Below are positions 17,340 to 26,889 of a stretch of 64,000 nt of DNA, piece after piece. The translations under genes and the position numbers were made by a program. The notes under the pieces were generated by a model, which had not been told where the DNA came from, ran no database searches, and saw only the letters and a list, made by a program, of their open reading frames with translations. Each line of letters begins with the position of its first letter. Within the stretch, counting starts at the first letter, position 1. The DNA comes from VXMF01 sp965206775 (GTDB lineage Bacteria; Acidobacteriota; Terriglobia; Bryobacterales; UBA6623): positions 1,736,001-1,800,000 of the forward strand of contig CBDBKU010000003.1 of NCBI GenBank assembly GCA_965206775.1, in the 5' to 3' direction.

Positions 17340-18293
17340 TCATCCCTCTAGCTGCAACCCGATTGAGGCTGAATCGACTCCGCACGCCGTTAGGAGAGAC
17401 TTGGTTTGCTTGATGCAATTAATTGCGCTCAGGTGGCATTCGACCACCAGGGAAGTACCAAGCACCTCATGGCTGCCCTTGAAGTCGGTCCCATCTGGGT
17501 GACGAGGCTCGGAGTGAACCAAGTGTTTCTTCGGAGTCTTCCGCACTGGAGAATTGCTCATCGAGAGCTTATTATTGCTGCCCAGCCAGTCCGCTGTGCT
17601 TGTGAGTACGGCCCTCCAAGTTTTGATGGCTTTCGTGGAATTGTCCGGAAACCGAATCGCCGACGGCGGACTCGTCCCTGACTGGAGGCTGAGTCCGGAC
17701 AGCAGCACCCAATTGCCGTTGACTTTCGGAACCATTGGATTCCCTGATGGCGCTGATGGGCTAGCCGCCAATAGCAGCGATTCGAGCACCGGCGTGCTAG
17801 CCGGAATTGGTAGAGCTGTTCCTAGATTTGGTCGCCAAAGTACCAGTAACTGCAGCGCGCACTTGTGGGGAGACTCGTTCCCTGCGATGGACACAGTCAG
17901 GATCCTCTTGTCCTCAATTGGCACAGCTTCGAACACCTTGTACAGCTCCCAACGGTTCCCGTCGGTTAGAGCGGCGAATGGAACGCCCGACAGATTGGCG
18001 TAATTCACCATCTGCATGCGATGGGACTCTAGCGATTCCCCCAACCGCTTGGCCTCAATGAACGCAGCCGGTTTGCCGGCGGCATCGAGCAGCGCATAGT
18101 CGACGCGTTTCGGGGACAATTCGTATTCTGGGGTTACATCTGCCGGGTTGGCTGAGTCCCACCCGAGAGCGGTGAGCAGAGGGTCGACCAAGGACATTCG
18201 AGTGCGGATTTCATTGGCCTGCAAGCTAGCCCTGTGATTTTGGATACGCGATCGGATCACCTCAATTGCTTTGACTAGGGTTTCTAGGAGCAT
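17340..18293 (-). CDS. HsdR N-terminal-like (PD-(D/E)xK) orphan protein
   Basis: 317 residues from the ATG at 18293. Residues 1-150 look like the type I restriction subunit R N-terminal nuclease domain: MLLETLVKAIEVIRSRIQNH, NEIRTRMSLVDPLLTALGWD, then TPEYELSPKRVDYALLD and AAFIEAKRL, giving the D...ExK nuclease core, followed by YANLSGVPFAALTDGNRWELYKVF. No helicase/ATPase domain follows, and there is no hsdM or hsdS nearby. The rest (about 160-317) is Ser/Pro/Thr-rich and not recognised. The frame is open to 18470, but family members start at the equivalent of this Met, and TATAAC lies 13 nt upstream of it on this strand. The gene is visibly poorer in GC than its neighbours, suggesting acquisition. 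Confidence 0.7.
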   Translation of the reverse strand: MLLETLVKAIEVIRSRIQNHRASLQANEIRTRMSLVDPLLTALGWDSANPADVTPEYELSPKRVDYALLDAAGKPAAFIEAKRLGESLESHRMQMVNYANLSGVPFAALTDGNRWELYKVFEAVPIEDKRILTVSIAGNESPHKCALQLLVLWRPNLGTALPIPASTPVLESLLLAASPSAPSGNPMVPKVNGNWVLLSGLSLQSGTSPPSAIRFPDNSTKAIKTWRAVLTSTADWLGSNNKLSMSNSPVRKTPKKHLVHSEPRHPDGTDFKGSHEVLGTSLVVECHLSAINCIKQTKSLLTACGVDSASIGLQLEG

Positions 18294-18610
18294 AAGAGTA
18301 CTTCGAGTTATATCAGATTCCCTTGTGAATGTTCGGACGGGAATTCCGTGCGGCAAGATGTCAGAATTCCGGATGGTTGTGTTGGGAACCCTCGCGAATG
18401 ACTGCACAGGAGTGGAAGAAGCTGCTTCGCCGAGACCTTTCAATCGGCTAGCGGAAGGCCTCGGGCTCATCTAGAGTGGAGCCGTCGGCACGCCCGCGAG
18501 CACCCGCCGGGCGGGTCTCGGCTGAATGCCTGGTTGCGGGCGGGGTCCGTCGCTCCAGACCGATTGCGGATGGAAGCGAAGGCTCACAGATTGTCCGGAC
18601 TCTGGATCAG

Positions 18611-19297
18611 TCAAACCCAATACAGGAAGCGGACAGCGGCTCGCAGAACAGGCCAAAACAAGTCACCGAAGAAGTACCACGCCAGAATCAAGCCCAGAAT
18701 GCCGAAGGCTTGGTCGCGAGTTAGGTCGAACCACCGTCTGGCGAGCCGCTCCGGCATCAGCAACCCGATGGCCGTGTTTCCGTCCAGAGGCGGGACCGGT
18801 AGCAGGTTGAATGTCATCAAGAGCACATTCTGGGTGAACAGAATACTTAGAAACTGAGCTATCGGAGCTAGGTCGCCAGAAGCCTCGACGACCTTGAAGA
18901 ACGTCACGGACGCGGGAATCTCGAATGCTCCCATCGCGATTCCGACGTTGATGAGCACAGCCGCTGCCAATGCCAGGAGGAAGTTGGCCCCTGGGCCGGC
19001 GAGGGCCATCCATCCAGCCCGGTGAGGGTGTCGGTGCTCCCATAGAGTGCTGTACGGCGCGGAGGCCCATCCAAGCATCCAGTTGTTCAGGGCGAATGTC
19101 AGAAGCGGAACGGCAATCGTGCCGAGCGGCTCGCGCCGGATGTGAGGCAGGGGATTGAGAGAGACTTGTCCTCCGGCGGCAGCAGTGTCGTCACCGCCAC
19201 GCAAGGCCACCAGTGCATGGGCGGCCTCGTGGCACGTGAGTGAAAGCAGGAAGGCGACGTACCACAGGCCCCCAAGGGCTATCAATTGGGGGTCCAT
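18611..19297 (-). CDS. M50 site-2-protease family membrane metalloprotease
   Basis: 228 residues with about five or six membrane segments. The zinc motif HEAAH is at residues 22-27 (LTCHEAAHALVALRGGD), and the second M50 motif NLLPVPPLDGNTA lies near residue 165. In between is WMALAGPGANFLLALAAAVL, a typical S2P core helix. The protein is predicted to act inside the inner membrane; targets are unknown. It is a short, minimal member without PDZ or CBS domains. The ATG at 19297 is preceded by TAAACT 12 nt upstream. Confidence 0.85.
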   Translation of the reverse strand: MDPQLIALGGLWYVAFLLSLTCHEAAHALVALRGGDDTAAAGGQVSLNPLPHIRREPLGTIAVPLLTFALNNWMLGWASAPYSTLWEHRHPHRAGWMALAGPGANFLLALAAAVLINVGIAMGAFEIPASVTFFKVVEASGDLAPIAQFLSILFTQNVLLMTFNLLPVPPLDGNTAIGLLMPERLARRWFDLTRDQAFGILGLILAWYFFGDLFWPVLRAAVRFLYWV

Positions 19298-19378
19298 CGG
19301 GAACAGTTCAGTTTAGACCAACGAGAATCAGTGCCCGGCAATCCGTGAAGTCGTTCCGAAGTGCCACTCGGGGAATGT

Positions 19379-20884
19379 TCAGCGGGAGCGCCCGGCATCG
19401 CGGATCCGCACCAGTTCGGCCAGAAGTTCGGCTTGTTTGCCCGGCCTGTTCGCGACAAGGTTTCGGCGCTCGCGTGGGTCTTCGGATAGCAGGTATAGCT
19501 GCATCGGTCCCTCTTCCGTCGGTTGCAGTGTTCGTCCTCGCGGTGAAGAGAAGCCACCGCTGCCGTCGCCCAGAATCAACTTCCAGGCCCCCTTGCGGAT
19601 TGCGAAGAGGCCGGAAATGCTTTGGTGGACAGTCATCGTCCGTTCGTAAGACCCGTGTCCAAAGAGCAACGGGACCAAGCTGAAGCTGTCCTCGCCGGAT
19701 TCGCTAGGCATGTCGAAGCCGACGATCTCGCTGATTGTCGCGAAGATGTCAGTCAGACATACGGTCCGGTCGCTGACAGTTGACGGATTGATCCTGCTGT
19801 CCCATCGGACGACCAACGGCACTCGGTGGCCGGCCTCCCATGCGTCGGCCTTGAGGCCCCGCCAGGGCGCGTTCGGCACGTGCGAGTACAATTCGGTCAC
19901 CGTGTTTGTCGCGCCGACGCTTCCGATGCCGCTACGCGCGGGCGACCCGTTGTCGGACGTGAAGAGCACGATTGTGTTGTCGATTGCCCCGGCCCTTTCC
20001 AGGACACCGACCACCTTTCCAAGGATCGAGTCCATCTGATGCACCCAGTCCCCGTAGGGGCCCGCGTGACTCTTTCCGCGGTGCTCAGCGTTGGGAACGA
20101 TCGGAGTGTGCGGGCCTAGGAGCGGCATGTACAGGAAGAACGGTACATCCGGATCTGCGGACACCTCCTCGAGCCATTCGACCGCCCGGGCGGTGATGGT
20201 GGGCTGAGCCGCCCACAAATCCCAGCGCGGCATCATCGGACCCGCTCGCTGGCTCTTGTTCACGGGCATGCGGTCGGTGGGCTCTCCGAGCACTCGGTCG
20301 TCCTCGATGAACGCATATGGCGGAAAATTCGGCACGTCGTCCCCGAAGTAGTAGTCGAATCCGCGAGTTGTCGGCCCTTCCCGAACCGGTCGGGTGAAGT
20401 CGACACGCTTCCCGTAGGGCTCGTAGTCCCTGCCCACATTGACTCCCTCAAGTTCGTCCGACAGATAGCCTCCCTCTCGGACCGGCCAATCCCAGCCCAA
20501 GTGCCACTTGCCTATGCAGGCAGTCCTGTACCCCTTCGCTTGAAGCGCTTTTCCGAGCGTGAGCCGGTCGCCGTCGATGACCGGCCCACCCCAACTGTTG
20601 ACTATTCCGACGGGCAAGCGGGAGCGCCATGGATAGCGTCCCGTGAGCAAGCCGTACCGCGAGGGGGTGCAAACCGAAGATGCGGTATGGGCGTCCGTGA
20701 AGCGCATGCCCCGCTGAGCAAGGGCGTCGATGTGGGGCGTGGGGATGCGCGAGCGCGAATTGTAGACTTGCGGGTCTCCGTAGCCCATGTCGTCGGCGAA
20801 GACGATGACTAGGTTTGGAACCGGCTCTTGCGCGACAGCTGAACAAATGAGTAGGAATGCGATCACTACTAGTAACGGACGCAT
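19379..20884 (-). CDS. Secreted arylsulfatase-type sulfatase
   Basis: 501 residues. A signal peptide (MRPLLVVIAFLLICSAVAQ) is followed by PNLVIVFADDMGYGDPQVY with the metal-binding DD pair, CTPSRYGLLTGRYPWR with the formylglycine cysteine at residue 72 in a canonical C-x-P-S-R, GKWHLGW, FFLYMPLLGPHTPIVP, TIVLFTSDNGSPAR and WEAGHRVPLVVRWD. It hydrolyses a sulfate ester in the periplasm or outside the cell; substrate unknown. The frame opens at a TTG at 20905, but the ATG at 20884 gives a clean signal peptide and is preferred. It is the second sulfatase within 5 kb. Confidence 0.92.
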   Translation of the reverse strand: MRPLLVVIAFLLICSAVAQEPVPNLVIVFADDMGYGDPQVYNSRSRIPTPHIDALAQRGMRFTDAHTASSVCTPSRYGLLTGRYPWRSRLPVGIVNSWGGPVIDGDRLTLGKALQAKGYRTACIGKWHLGWDWPVREGGYLSDELEGVNVGRDYEPYGKRVDFTRPVREGPTTRGFDYYFGDDVPNFPPYAFIEDDRVLGEPTDRMPVNKSQRAGPMMPRWDLWAAQPTITARAVEWLEEVSADPDVPFFLYMPLLGPHTPIVPNAEHRGKSHAGPYGDWVHQMDSILGKVVGVLERAGAIDNTIVLFTSDNGSPARSGIGSVGATNTVTELYSHVPNAPWRGLKADAWEAGHRVPLVVRWDSRINPSTVSDRTVCLTDIFATISEIVGFDMPSESGEDSFSLVPLLFGHGSYERTMTVHQSISGLFAIRKGAWKLILGDGSGGFSSPRGRTLQPTEEGPMQLYLLSEDPRERRNLVANRPGKQAELLAELVRIRDAGRSR

Positions 20885-21580
20885 GAGAGGCTTCGAGTCT
20901 ATCAAGGCTTGTACGCCAGCAACGCATGGTCGCCTTCTCCTTGTCGCCTTCTCCTAAGATGTGCTCGACGATCCCTAGCCCCCCCAATGGCAAGGGCGAT
21001 TGAGCAGCAACATTGTGGAGGGAATGACTGTTGCCTAGGCCCAATCGCCGAAGCAGCTAAGAAGAGATCATGGGCCTAGCGCGGAGTGAATCCAGCAGAT
21101 TAACCCCGCTTGGCGGCGGTAGCCCATTTCGACGACATCAGCCGGGATGTCTAAGGCGTGCTGCGCTGGGGCCCAAAACCCGAGCCAGACGTCAAGGAGC
21201 AGAACATCCCTGGAGATATGCCTTATTGGCTTGTGCGCCAGGACGAGCCACAACGTACACGGTTTGCCCAAGCCGGCTGGCGACACTGATTTTGAATGGA
21301 GATCGGCCCCGAGGTGCTCGCATGTGTCGGAGACTCTAGCTGATGAACGTCTGGAATTTGCTTGCCGGATTCCCCGGTAGCGGCATCGTCTCATTCACTG
21401 CCCTACTCCGTCGTAGATTCTCGCAACGCACGGACGGCAGCCTGTTTCGGGGCAGAATCGACAGATTCGGCGTCGAACGCAACCGCAATCGGCGCTTACC
21501 AGTCTAAGAATTCAATCACTTGTGCCGGGCAGTACTTGTTGCCGTGCCTGGAAACGAAGACCTAAGGAAGGAAAACAATC
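20885..21580. other. Long intergenic region, no gene recognised
   Basis: About 700 bases. Several short open frames on both strands have no recognisable protein character and I do not call them. The right end holds the ribosome binding site (AAGGAAGG, about 21563-21570) of the small secreted protein. The left end must hold the promoter of the sulfatase. Nothing resembling a tRNA, repeat or IS end was found. Confidence 0.4.
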
Positions 21581-21952
21581 ATGAAGTTGCAGGGATTTGT
21601 CGCCATCGCGCTCGGGGCCGTTCTGGCCAGCTTCGTTTTTGCGCAATCGACAACCGAAACGGAGTCCGAGACGTCTACGGAGCACGAATGGGAGATGTTC
21701 AGCCAGTATGTCGCTGGTTTCGGCGGCGCTGCGGGGGGAGGCCAGTCCTCGGCGGCAGGATCCGCTGGGGAAGCGGTAGTCGGAGCCATGTTCCTATACA
21801 ACAAACGGACCGGCAAGGTGTACTCGGTATTCACTGATTGTGGAACCGACGGACCTGATGGTTGCGTTGTAGCAATTCCAGCTCTCGATGGGACCGCTAG
21901 GTCCAACACTCCGACTCCGCAGACCGGTTACAGCGGCGTTCGGTCGCAGTGA
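21581..21952 (+). CDS. Small secreted protein of unknown function
   Basis: 123 residues. The signal peptide MKLQGFVAIALGAVLASFVFAQ is followed by a Thr/Glu-rich stretch (STTETESETSTEHEWE), a Gly/Ala/Ser-rich segment (AGFGGAAGGGQSSAAGSAGE) and a short region with two cysteines (TDCGTDGPDGCVVAIP). A strong Shine-Dalgarno AAGGAAGG lies about 10 nt before the ATG. I do not recognise a family. It stands alone in a large gap. Confidence 0.65.
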   Translation: MKLQGFVAIALGAVLASFVFAQSTTETESETSTEHEWEMFSQYVAGFGGAAGGGQSSAAGSAGEAVVGAMFLYNKRTGKVYSVFTDCGTDGPDGCVVAIPALDGTARSNTPTPQTGYSGVRSQ

Positions 21953-22193
21953 CCGCCTATTGCTTCCGCCTGTCGCTCCATCGCCAAGGCGTTCCTGGTC
22001 AGTGCCCAGCGGTGCCGGACCGCGCGCGAACGCGGATTCGTCGCTAACCTCGGCGAGCATCCTCCGCGCTGTCGGGGCGCAGTGTGCCGCCGACGTCTAG
22101 CTACAGGTCGACCAGGCTTGGCCCAACCCGGAGCGGCGGCAATCTCAGGGCATCTGTTTCCGAGTCACGGTGCCGACCAGTGTGAGGAATTGC

Positions 22194-24524
22194 TCACGGC
22201 GCTTTGACCTGCTCGGGCTCGAGCACCAGCCGATGGGCTGTGCTTTCTTCGACGGCCGCGCGGCTGAACACAAGCGGGGCGTAACGTCCTTCCGTCCACA
22301 TCTGGAGGAGGTCACTGTAGTGCGGACTGCCTGGCTGGCCCGACTGCCCCGGCGTGCTGGTGAATACCGAACGGTCCCAGTCGGCAAGGTCAAGAATGTG
22401 ACGGTACGAAGCTCCGTTTGACTGCAAGTAGCCCGGCCCACGCGTTGCGTTGGGTGTGAAAGCGTCGCCTCCGCGTTCGACCGGCTCTAGGTCGAAGACC
22501 TCCCTCCGTACGTCAGAGTCCGAAAGCGGATGACGGAAACCAATCTTATGCAGATTGCCCCACCGCCACGCGGCAGGAGAGGTTCCCAGCGTCGAGGCAA
22601 GTTCCGTGAAGGCCTCGTCGAGAGACTCGGCCATGATTCGACGCCGCTGCTCTTGAGGAGCTTCGCGGAGCCCCGCGATCAAGTGAGGAAGCTGCAGATA
22701 GCGCTCGATCAACTCCCGAGCCTGCGGCGGAGCTTGAGACGAGAGATATCGCGACGGAAGTCGTTTCATCCAAGCCTCGAAGAGCGCGGCGGCGTTCGAA
22801 TCCACATTCAAGACAAAGTCCCACCCATCGAAGATCGCGGCGGCCTGCGAATCGGCAAGTGATGATTCGCGCAGCAGCGCCACGAGTTCTCGGGCGACCA
22901 GCGAGGTCTCATCGTGTTGTAGCCGTTTGAAGTGCTCGACACTGAACTTCCCGCCGTCTTCCAGAACCTCTTCGATCCGCTCGAACCGATACGGCGCTGA
23001 CCAGTCGAACCCGAGGTCGTGCGGATAGCCTTCCGGAAGGATGTTGTGATTCGCGGTCGCGACGTACCCTGACTCAGGATTCTTGAGTTGCGGAAGCTCG
23101 TCGATCTCTCTGAAACCACTCCAGCGGTATCGGCCTGTGTGAGCTGGCACCGGCAGCAGGCCTGACCAGCCCTCTCGTACTGGCACAAGGCCGGCGGGGA
23201 TCCACCCGATGTCGCCCTCGACATCGGCGTAGACGATGTTTTCCGCCGGGATTTTCCAAGCTCGCATGGCCTGGACGAACTCGTCCCAGTCTTGGACTTG
23301 ATCAAGTGCTAGGCTGCCGAGGTAGCCCGCCGTACCTGGTTCCTGTCCGGCCCAGCGGAGCACGACAACGCGATCATTGGCGGGGTCGTCCCAGATTACG
23401 GGACCGTTGTGCGTGAACTTGAGTGCGACCTGTTCCAGTTGGTCTTGTCCCCTGACGCGAAGTTCTTCGTGCTCGATCCGCATGTCGAGCCAGTCGCCCC
23501 GAAGCAAGTACTGGTCGCTATTCTCCGGGTTCGTCTGTTCCACGAAGAGATCCGCAGCGTCGTACTGCACAATCGTGAAGCCCCACCCGACCCGCTCGTT
23601 ATGGCCAATTGCGACACCGGGGAGCGCAGGCTCGCCCGATCCGATCACGTTCCACCCGGGACCGTTCAGGTGGACTAGGTATCGCAGCGAGGGTAGGATC
23701 ACCGGGCGATGCGGGTCGCTAGCCAGCAATGGCGCGCCTGTAGCACTCAGTTCCGAACTCACGGCCCAATTGTTCGATCCGTCCTGCCGGTGCAGGACCG
23801 GGATGGACACAGCCCTTCGATACTCGTCTGTGACCCGATCGTCGATTCCGGCTAGCTCGATGTCTGGATCGGGGCGGAGATCGTGCCAGGGATCGGTCGG
23901 ATACCACCGCTGGGTCGCCTCCACCCCAAGCTGGGAGATTAGTTTCGCGCGAGCAATCTCCTGGCTGACATTGCGCACCATCAGGAGTCCTGCGATCCGT
24001 AGCAGGACATGTTCCGGTTCCCAGACACCTGGTTCGAAGTTCAATAGCTCGAACTCGATCGGCAGCTTCTTGCGGTTCTGCTCGACGTAGCTGTTGATAC
24101 CCGAGGTGAACGCTGCCGCTATCTCCCGCGAATTAGGGGAATAGCTGGCCCACTCAGCTTCCATGTCGCCGCGATATCGCACGAGGCGGGCGATACGGTC
24201 GCGGGAAACGTAATCCGGGCCGAAGACCTCGGCGAGCTCTCCGGTACCGGTGCGTCGCCAAATCTCGATTTGGTAGAGGCGGTCCTGGGCTGCAACGTAG
24301 CCTTGCGCGAAAAAGAGATCGTGGACTGTCTCGGCGTAGATGTGAGCAACGCCCCAGCGGTCCCGAAGGATCTCTACTGGGCGTTCCAGGCCGATGACCG
24401 AGATGGAACCCTCGATCTGCGCTAGGCGTCCCACCGACTCCTTCTCAAGAGCCCCTGCCGAATCGCCCATTGGGCTGCAGCCGGACAACGGCAGAATCAG
24501 GGCGATTGCCAAGATCCAAAGCAT
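22194..24524 (-). CDS. Penicillin acylase family (Ntn-hydrolase) lipoprotein
   Basis: 776 residues. The N-terminal lipobox LSGC (Cys16) marks a lipoprotein. Family landmarks are RDRWGVAHIYAETVHDLFFAQGYVAAQDR near residues 54-82 (given in parts: RWGVAHIYA, AQGYVAAQDRLYQ), and the autocatalytic site DGSNNWAVS with the nucleophile Ser250 that becomes the N-terminus of the beta chain. Then come SDPHRPVILPSLRY, GVAIGHNERVGWGFT and TANHNILPEGYP. The enzymes hydrolyse amide bonds of penicillins, acyl-homoserine lactones or cyclic lipopeptides; the substrate here is unknown. Start ATG at 24524. Confidence 0.9.
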   Translation of the reverse strand: MLWILAIALILPLSGCSPMGDSAGALEKESVGRLAQIEGSISVIGLERPVEILRDRWGVAHIYAETVHDLFFAQGYVAAQDRLYQIEIWRRTGTGELAEVFGPDYVSRDRIARLVRYRGDMEAEWASYSPNSREIAAAFTSGINSYVEQNRKKLPIEFELLNFEPGVWEPEHVLLRIAGLLMVRNVSQEIARAKLISQLGVEATQRWYPTDPWHDLRPDPDIELAGIDDRVTDEYRRAVSIPVLHRQDGSNNWAVSSELSATGAPLLASDPHRPVILPSLRYLVHLNGPGWNVIGSGEPALPGVAIGHNERVGWGFTIVQYDAADLFVEQTNPENSDQYLLRGDWLDMRIEHEELRVRGQDQLEQVALKFTHNGPVIWDDPANDRVVVLRWAGQEPGTAGYLGSLALDQVQDWDEFVQAMRAWKIPAENIVYADVEGDIGWIPAGLVPVREGWSGLLPVPAHTGRYRWSGFREIDELPQLKNPESGYVATANHNILPEGYPHDLGFDWSAPYRFERIEEVLEDGGKFSVEHFKRLQHDETSLVARELVALLRESSLADSQAAAIFDGWDFVLNVDSNAAALFEAWMKRLPSRYLSSQAPPQARELIERYLQLPHLIAGLREAPQEQRRRIMAESLDEAFTELASTLGTSPAAWRWGNLHKIGFRHPLSDSDVRREVFDLEPVERGGDAFTPNATRGPGYLQSNGASYRHILDLADWDRSVFTSTPGQSGQPGSPHYSDLLQMWTEGRYAPLVFSRAAVEESTAHRLVLEPEQVKAP

Positions 24525-24673
24525 GTCGCTGACAGCATAGCGCCGTACTGAGGAATATGGACTTCGCTTCTTGGTCAGTCAGTTTCCACACGGTCAGTTC
24601 CCACTCTGTGACGAGCGGCCCCAACCTGCCAGACTGAAGGCGATTGCGCGAGCCTGGCGCAACTCCTCAGCCT

Positions 24674-24692
24674 CTAGCCGGAACTTCACGAC
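24674..24692 (+). repeat. Left terminal inverted repeat of the IS
   Basis: CTAGCCGGAACTTCACGAC, the inverse of the right end at 26701-26719 with three mismatches. It also matches the solo right end at 37243-37261 (CTAGACGGAACTTCACGGC, reading inward) with two mismatches. Confidence 0.75.
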
Positions 24693-24863
24693 GGCCGATT
24701 GGCCGATAACCCGTTAGAGGTAAAGGGTCTCTTCCCATTCCGAGGGTCCTGTATCTGCAATTTTGTTCCCATAACAAGGGCCGCCGAATCATTTTTTAAT
24801 ATCTTGTTTCATTGGGGCTTCTGATCTGATACGGTGCCTGTAGTGTCTTCATAACACTCGCCC

Positions 24864-26633
24864 GTGTCCTTCCACGTAGAAATCATCCCCAACCGCGCCA
24901 GCAAGCCCGCCATCCTGCTCCGCGAGGCCTGGCGCGAAGGCAAGCGTATCCGCAAGAAGACCCTCGCCAACCTCTCCAGGCTCCCGCCCGAGGTCGTGCA
25001 GGGCTTCCGCGTCGTCCTCAAGGGCGGCCTGGCCGTCCAGGACCCCTCCGAACTCCTACGCGTCGAGCGCTCCTGGGCCCACGGCCATGTCGCCGCCGTC
25101 CTGGGCTCCTGCCGCCAGCTCGGCCTCGAGCGCATCCTGCACCGCAGCCGCAGCCGCGAGCGCGACCTCGCCCTCGCCGCCGTCGTGGCGCGCGTGCTCG
25201 CCCCCGACTCCAAGCTCGCCACCGCGCGTCGGCTCTCCCCGGACACCGCCGACTCCAGCCTCGGCGCCCTGCTCGAGCTCGGCCCCGTCTCGGGCAACGA
25301 GATGCTCGCCATGCTCGACTGGCTGCTGGCCCGCCAGAAGTGGATCGAGACCAGCCTCGCCAACCGCCACCTCAACGACGCCACCCTGATCCTGTACGAC
25401 GTCAGCTCGTGCTACCTGGAGGGGCGGCTCTGCCCGCTGGCGGCCTTCGGCTACAACCGCGACGGCAAGAAAGGCAAGCAGCAGATCGTGTTCGGATTGC
25501 TGTGCGCGGCCGACGGCTGTCCCCTGGCCGTCGAGGTGTTCCCCGGCAACACAGCCGATCCAGCTACGGTGGGTCGGCAGGTGGAGCGGATCCGGAAGCG
25601 TTTCGGCATCGCCCGCATCGCGCTGGTCGGCGACCGCGGCATGCTCACCACGGCCCGCATCCGCAAGGACCTGGAGCCGGCCGGCCTGGACTGGATCTCC
25701 GCCTTGACATCCAAGCACTTGCGCAAGCTGGTGGCCGCGCCCGGGCAGGCCGGGCAAGCCCGGAAAGGCCAAGCCCCGCTGGCGGCCGACAGCCTGGTCC
25801 CGGATGCCGTCGCCGAGATCACCAGCCCGCACTTCCCCGGCGAGCGGCTCCTGCTGTGCCTGAACCCGCGCCTGCGCGGCGAGCGCCGCCGCAAGCGCGA
25901 GGAGCTGCTGCAGGCCACCGAGTGCATCCTGGCGGACATCGCCCGCTCGGTGCGCCGCAAGCGCCTCGCCGGCGAGGCCGCCATCGGGCGCCGCCTCGGC
26001 GAGCAAGCCAATCGCTACAAGGTGCGCAAGCACTTCGCGATCGACGTCACCGCGGACAGCCTCGCCTTCGAGCGCAACCACGACAGCATCGAGGCCGAGG
26101 CCCTCCTCGACGGCCTCTATGCCATCCGCACCAGCCTGCCCGACCTAGCCGCCGAGGAGGCCTACAAGAGCCTCTCCGGCGTCGAACGCGCCTTCCGCAC
26201 CAGCAAGGATCATCTGCGGGTCCGTCCGATCCACGTCTACAGCGAGGACCACGTCCGCGGCCATGTCTTCCTGTGCATGCTCGCCTACTACGTGGAATGG
26301 CACATGCGCCGGCGGCTGGCTCCCCTGCTGTTCCAGGACGACGACCCGGCTGCGGCGCGGGCCCGGCGCGACACGCCGGTCGAACCGGCCGAGGTGTCGC
26401 AAGGCGCCAAGCGCAAGGCCGGCACCAAGATCAAGCCGGAGGGCTTTCCCGTGCACAGCTTCCCGACCCTGTTGGGGGACCTCGCCAATCTCGTTCTCAA
26501 CCGGGTCAGCCTGCCCACCCAGGACAAGACCGCCATCACCATCGCCACCGAACCCACCAAACTGCAGCGCCAGGCCTTCGACCTGCTCGGCGTCGATCCG
26601 CCGCAGAGTGTTTCCATAACCGTCACAGGTTGA
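24864..26633 (+). CDS. IS1634-family-like DDE transposase
   Basis: 589 residues. It belongs to the DDE (IS4-like RNase H fold) transposases: the first catalytic Asp in LILYDVSSCYLEG, the second in ALVGDRGMLTTARI, and the Glu in YKSLSGVERAFRTSKDHL with the Y-(2)-R-(3)-E-(6)-K-like spacing, followed by RPIHVYSEDHVRGHVFLCMLAYY. The overall length and the insertion between the second Asp and the Glu fit IS1634-like elements. The start is a GTG at 24864. The gene is intact and richer in GC than its flanks. No frameshift or truncation is seen, so the element may be active. Confidence 0.9.
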   Translation: MSFHVEIIPNRASKPAILLREAWREGKRIRKKTLANLSRLPPEVVQGFRVVLKGGLAVQDPSELLRVERSWAHGHVAAVLGSCRQLGLERILHRSRSRERDLALAAVVARVLAPDSKLATARRLSPDTADSSLGALLELGPVSGNEMLAMLDWLLARQKWIETSLANRHLNDATLILYDVSSCYLEGRLCPLAAFGYNRDGKKGKQQIVFGLLCAADGCPLAVEVFPGNTADPATVGRQVERIRKRFGIARIALVGDRGMLTTARIRKDLEPAGLDWISALTSKHLRKLVAAPGQAGQARKGQAPLAADSLVPDAVAEITSPHFPGERLLLCLNPRLRGERRRKREELLQATECILADIARSVRRKRLAGEAAIGRRLGEQANRYKVRKHFAIDVTADSLAFERNHDSIEAEALLDGLYAIRTSLPDLAAEEAYKSLSGVERAFRTSKDHLRVRPIHVYSEDHVRGHVFLCMLAYYVEWHMRRRLAPLLFQDDDPAAARARRDTPVEPAEVSQGAKRKAGTKIKPEGFPVHSFPTLLGDLANLVLNRVSLPTQDKTAITIATEPTKLQRQAFDLLGVDPPQSVSITVTG

Positions 26634-26700
26634 GAGCCACGCCCGGACAGGCAAAACCCAGTGAACGCAACAAGTTGCGCAATGAACACGGCTTGAACAT

Positions 26701-26719
26701 GCCGTGAAGTGCCGACTAG
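26701..26719 (-). repeat. Right terminal inverted repeat of the IS
   Basis: On the minus strand it reads CTAGTCGGCACTTCACGGC. It pairs with the left repeat at 24674-24692. Just inside lies a short palindrome GCAACAAGTTGC, also present in the solo copy. Confidence 0.75.
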
Positions 26720-26889
26720 ATCAAGCGGATAATTGCAGGAAAGGGGAAGACAACCGCCGAGGCCCATTGGAAACCAGTAGTCCGTTCTAGCGAAACGACT
26801 TACCAGCAGTGCTCAGGTTCAGGTTTGCCCCTTGGGCACACTGGAATTACTAACTTGAGTAAAATCACTCGGGCTAGAAATATAGAATT

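Larger units (their letters stand above)
24674..26719 (+). mobile_element. IS1634-family-like insertion sequence, complete
   Basis: A 2.05-kb element with one transposase gene. The right boundary was placed by comparing its 3' flank with the solo copy at 36823-37261: the two run together up to a CTAG and then diverge. The inverse of that end (CTAGTCGGCACTTCACGGC, reading in from 26719) matches CTAGCCGGAACTTCACGAC at 24674-24692, with 16 of 19 positions identical. These are the terminal inverted repeats. CTAG is present at all three ends seen, so it may be either part of the IS or a duplicated/preferred target. The left non-coding part is 190 bases. Confidence 0.8.

Noticed and set aside
20501..20812. 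Plus-strand frame opposite the sulfatase N-terminus
   Set aside because: Antisense to the conserved formylglycine motif region; no independent support.
20885..21580. Possible tRNA or small RNA in the long gap
   Set aside because: No T-arm-like GTTCGANTC or cloverleaf-compatible pairing was found by eye.
25056..26081. A 341-codon minus-strand frame inside the transposase gene
   Set aside because: Antisense shadow of a GC-rich coding sequence; repetitive Ala/Gly/Val/Glu composition and no family features.
24837..26629. Shorter IS boundaries at CCTGT...ACAGG next to the transposase ends
   Set aside because: A weak inverted similarity exists there, but homology between the two IS copies continues about 90 bases beyond 26629, so the real ends must be further out.
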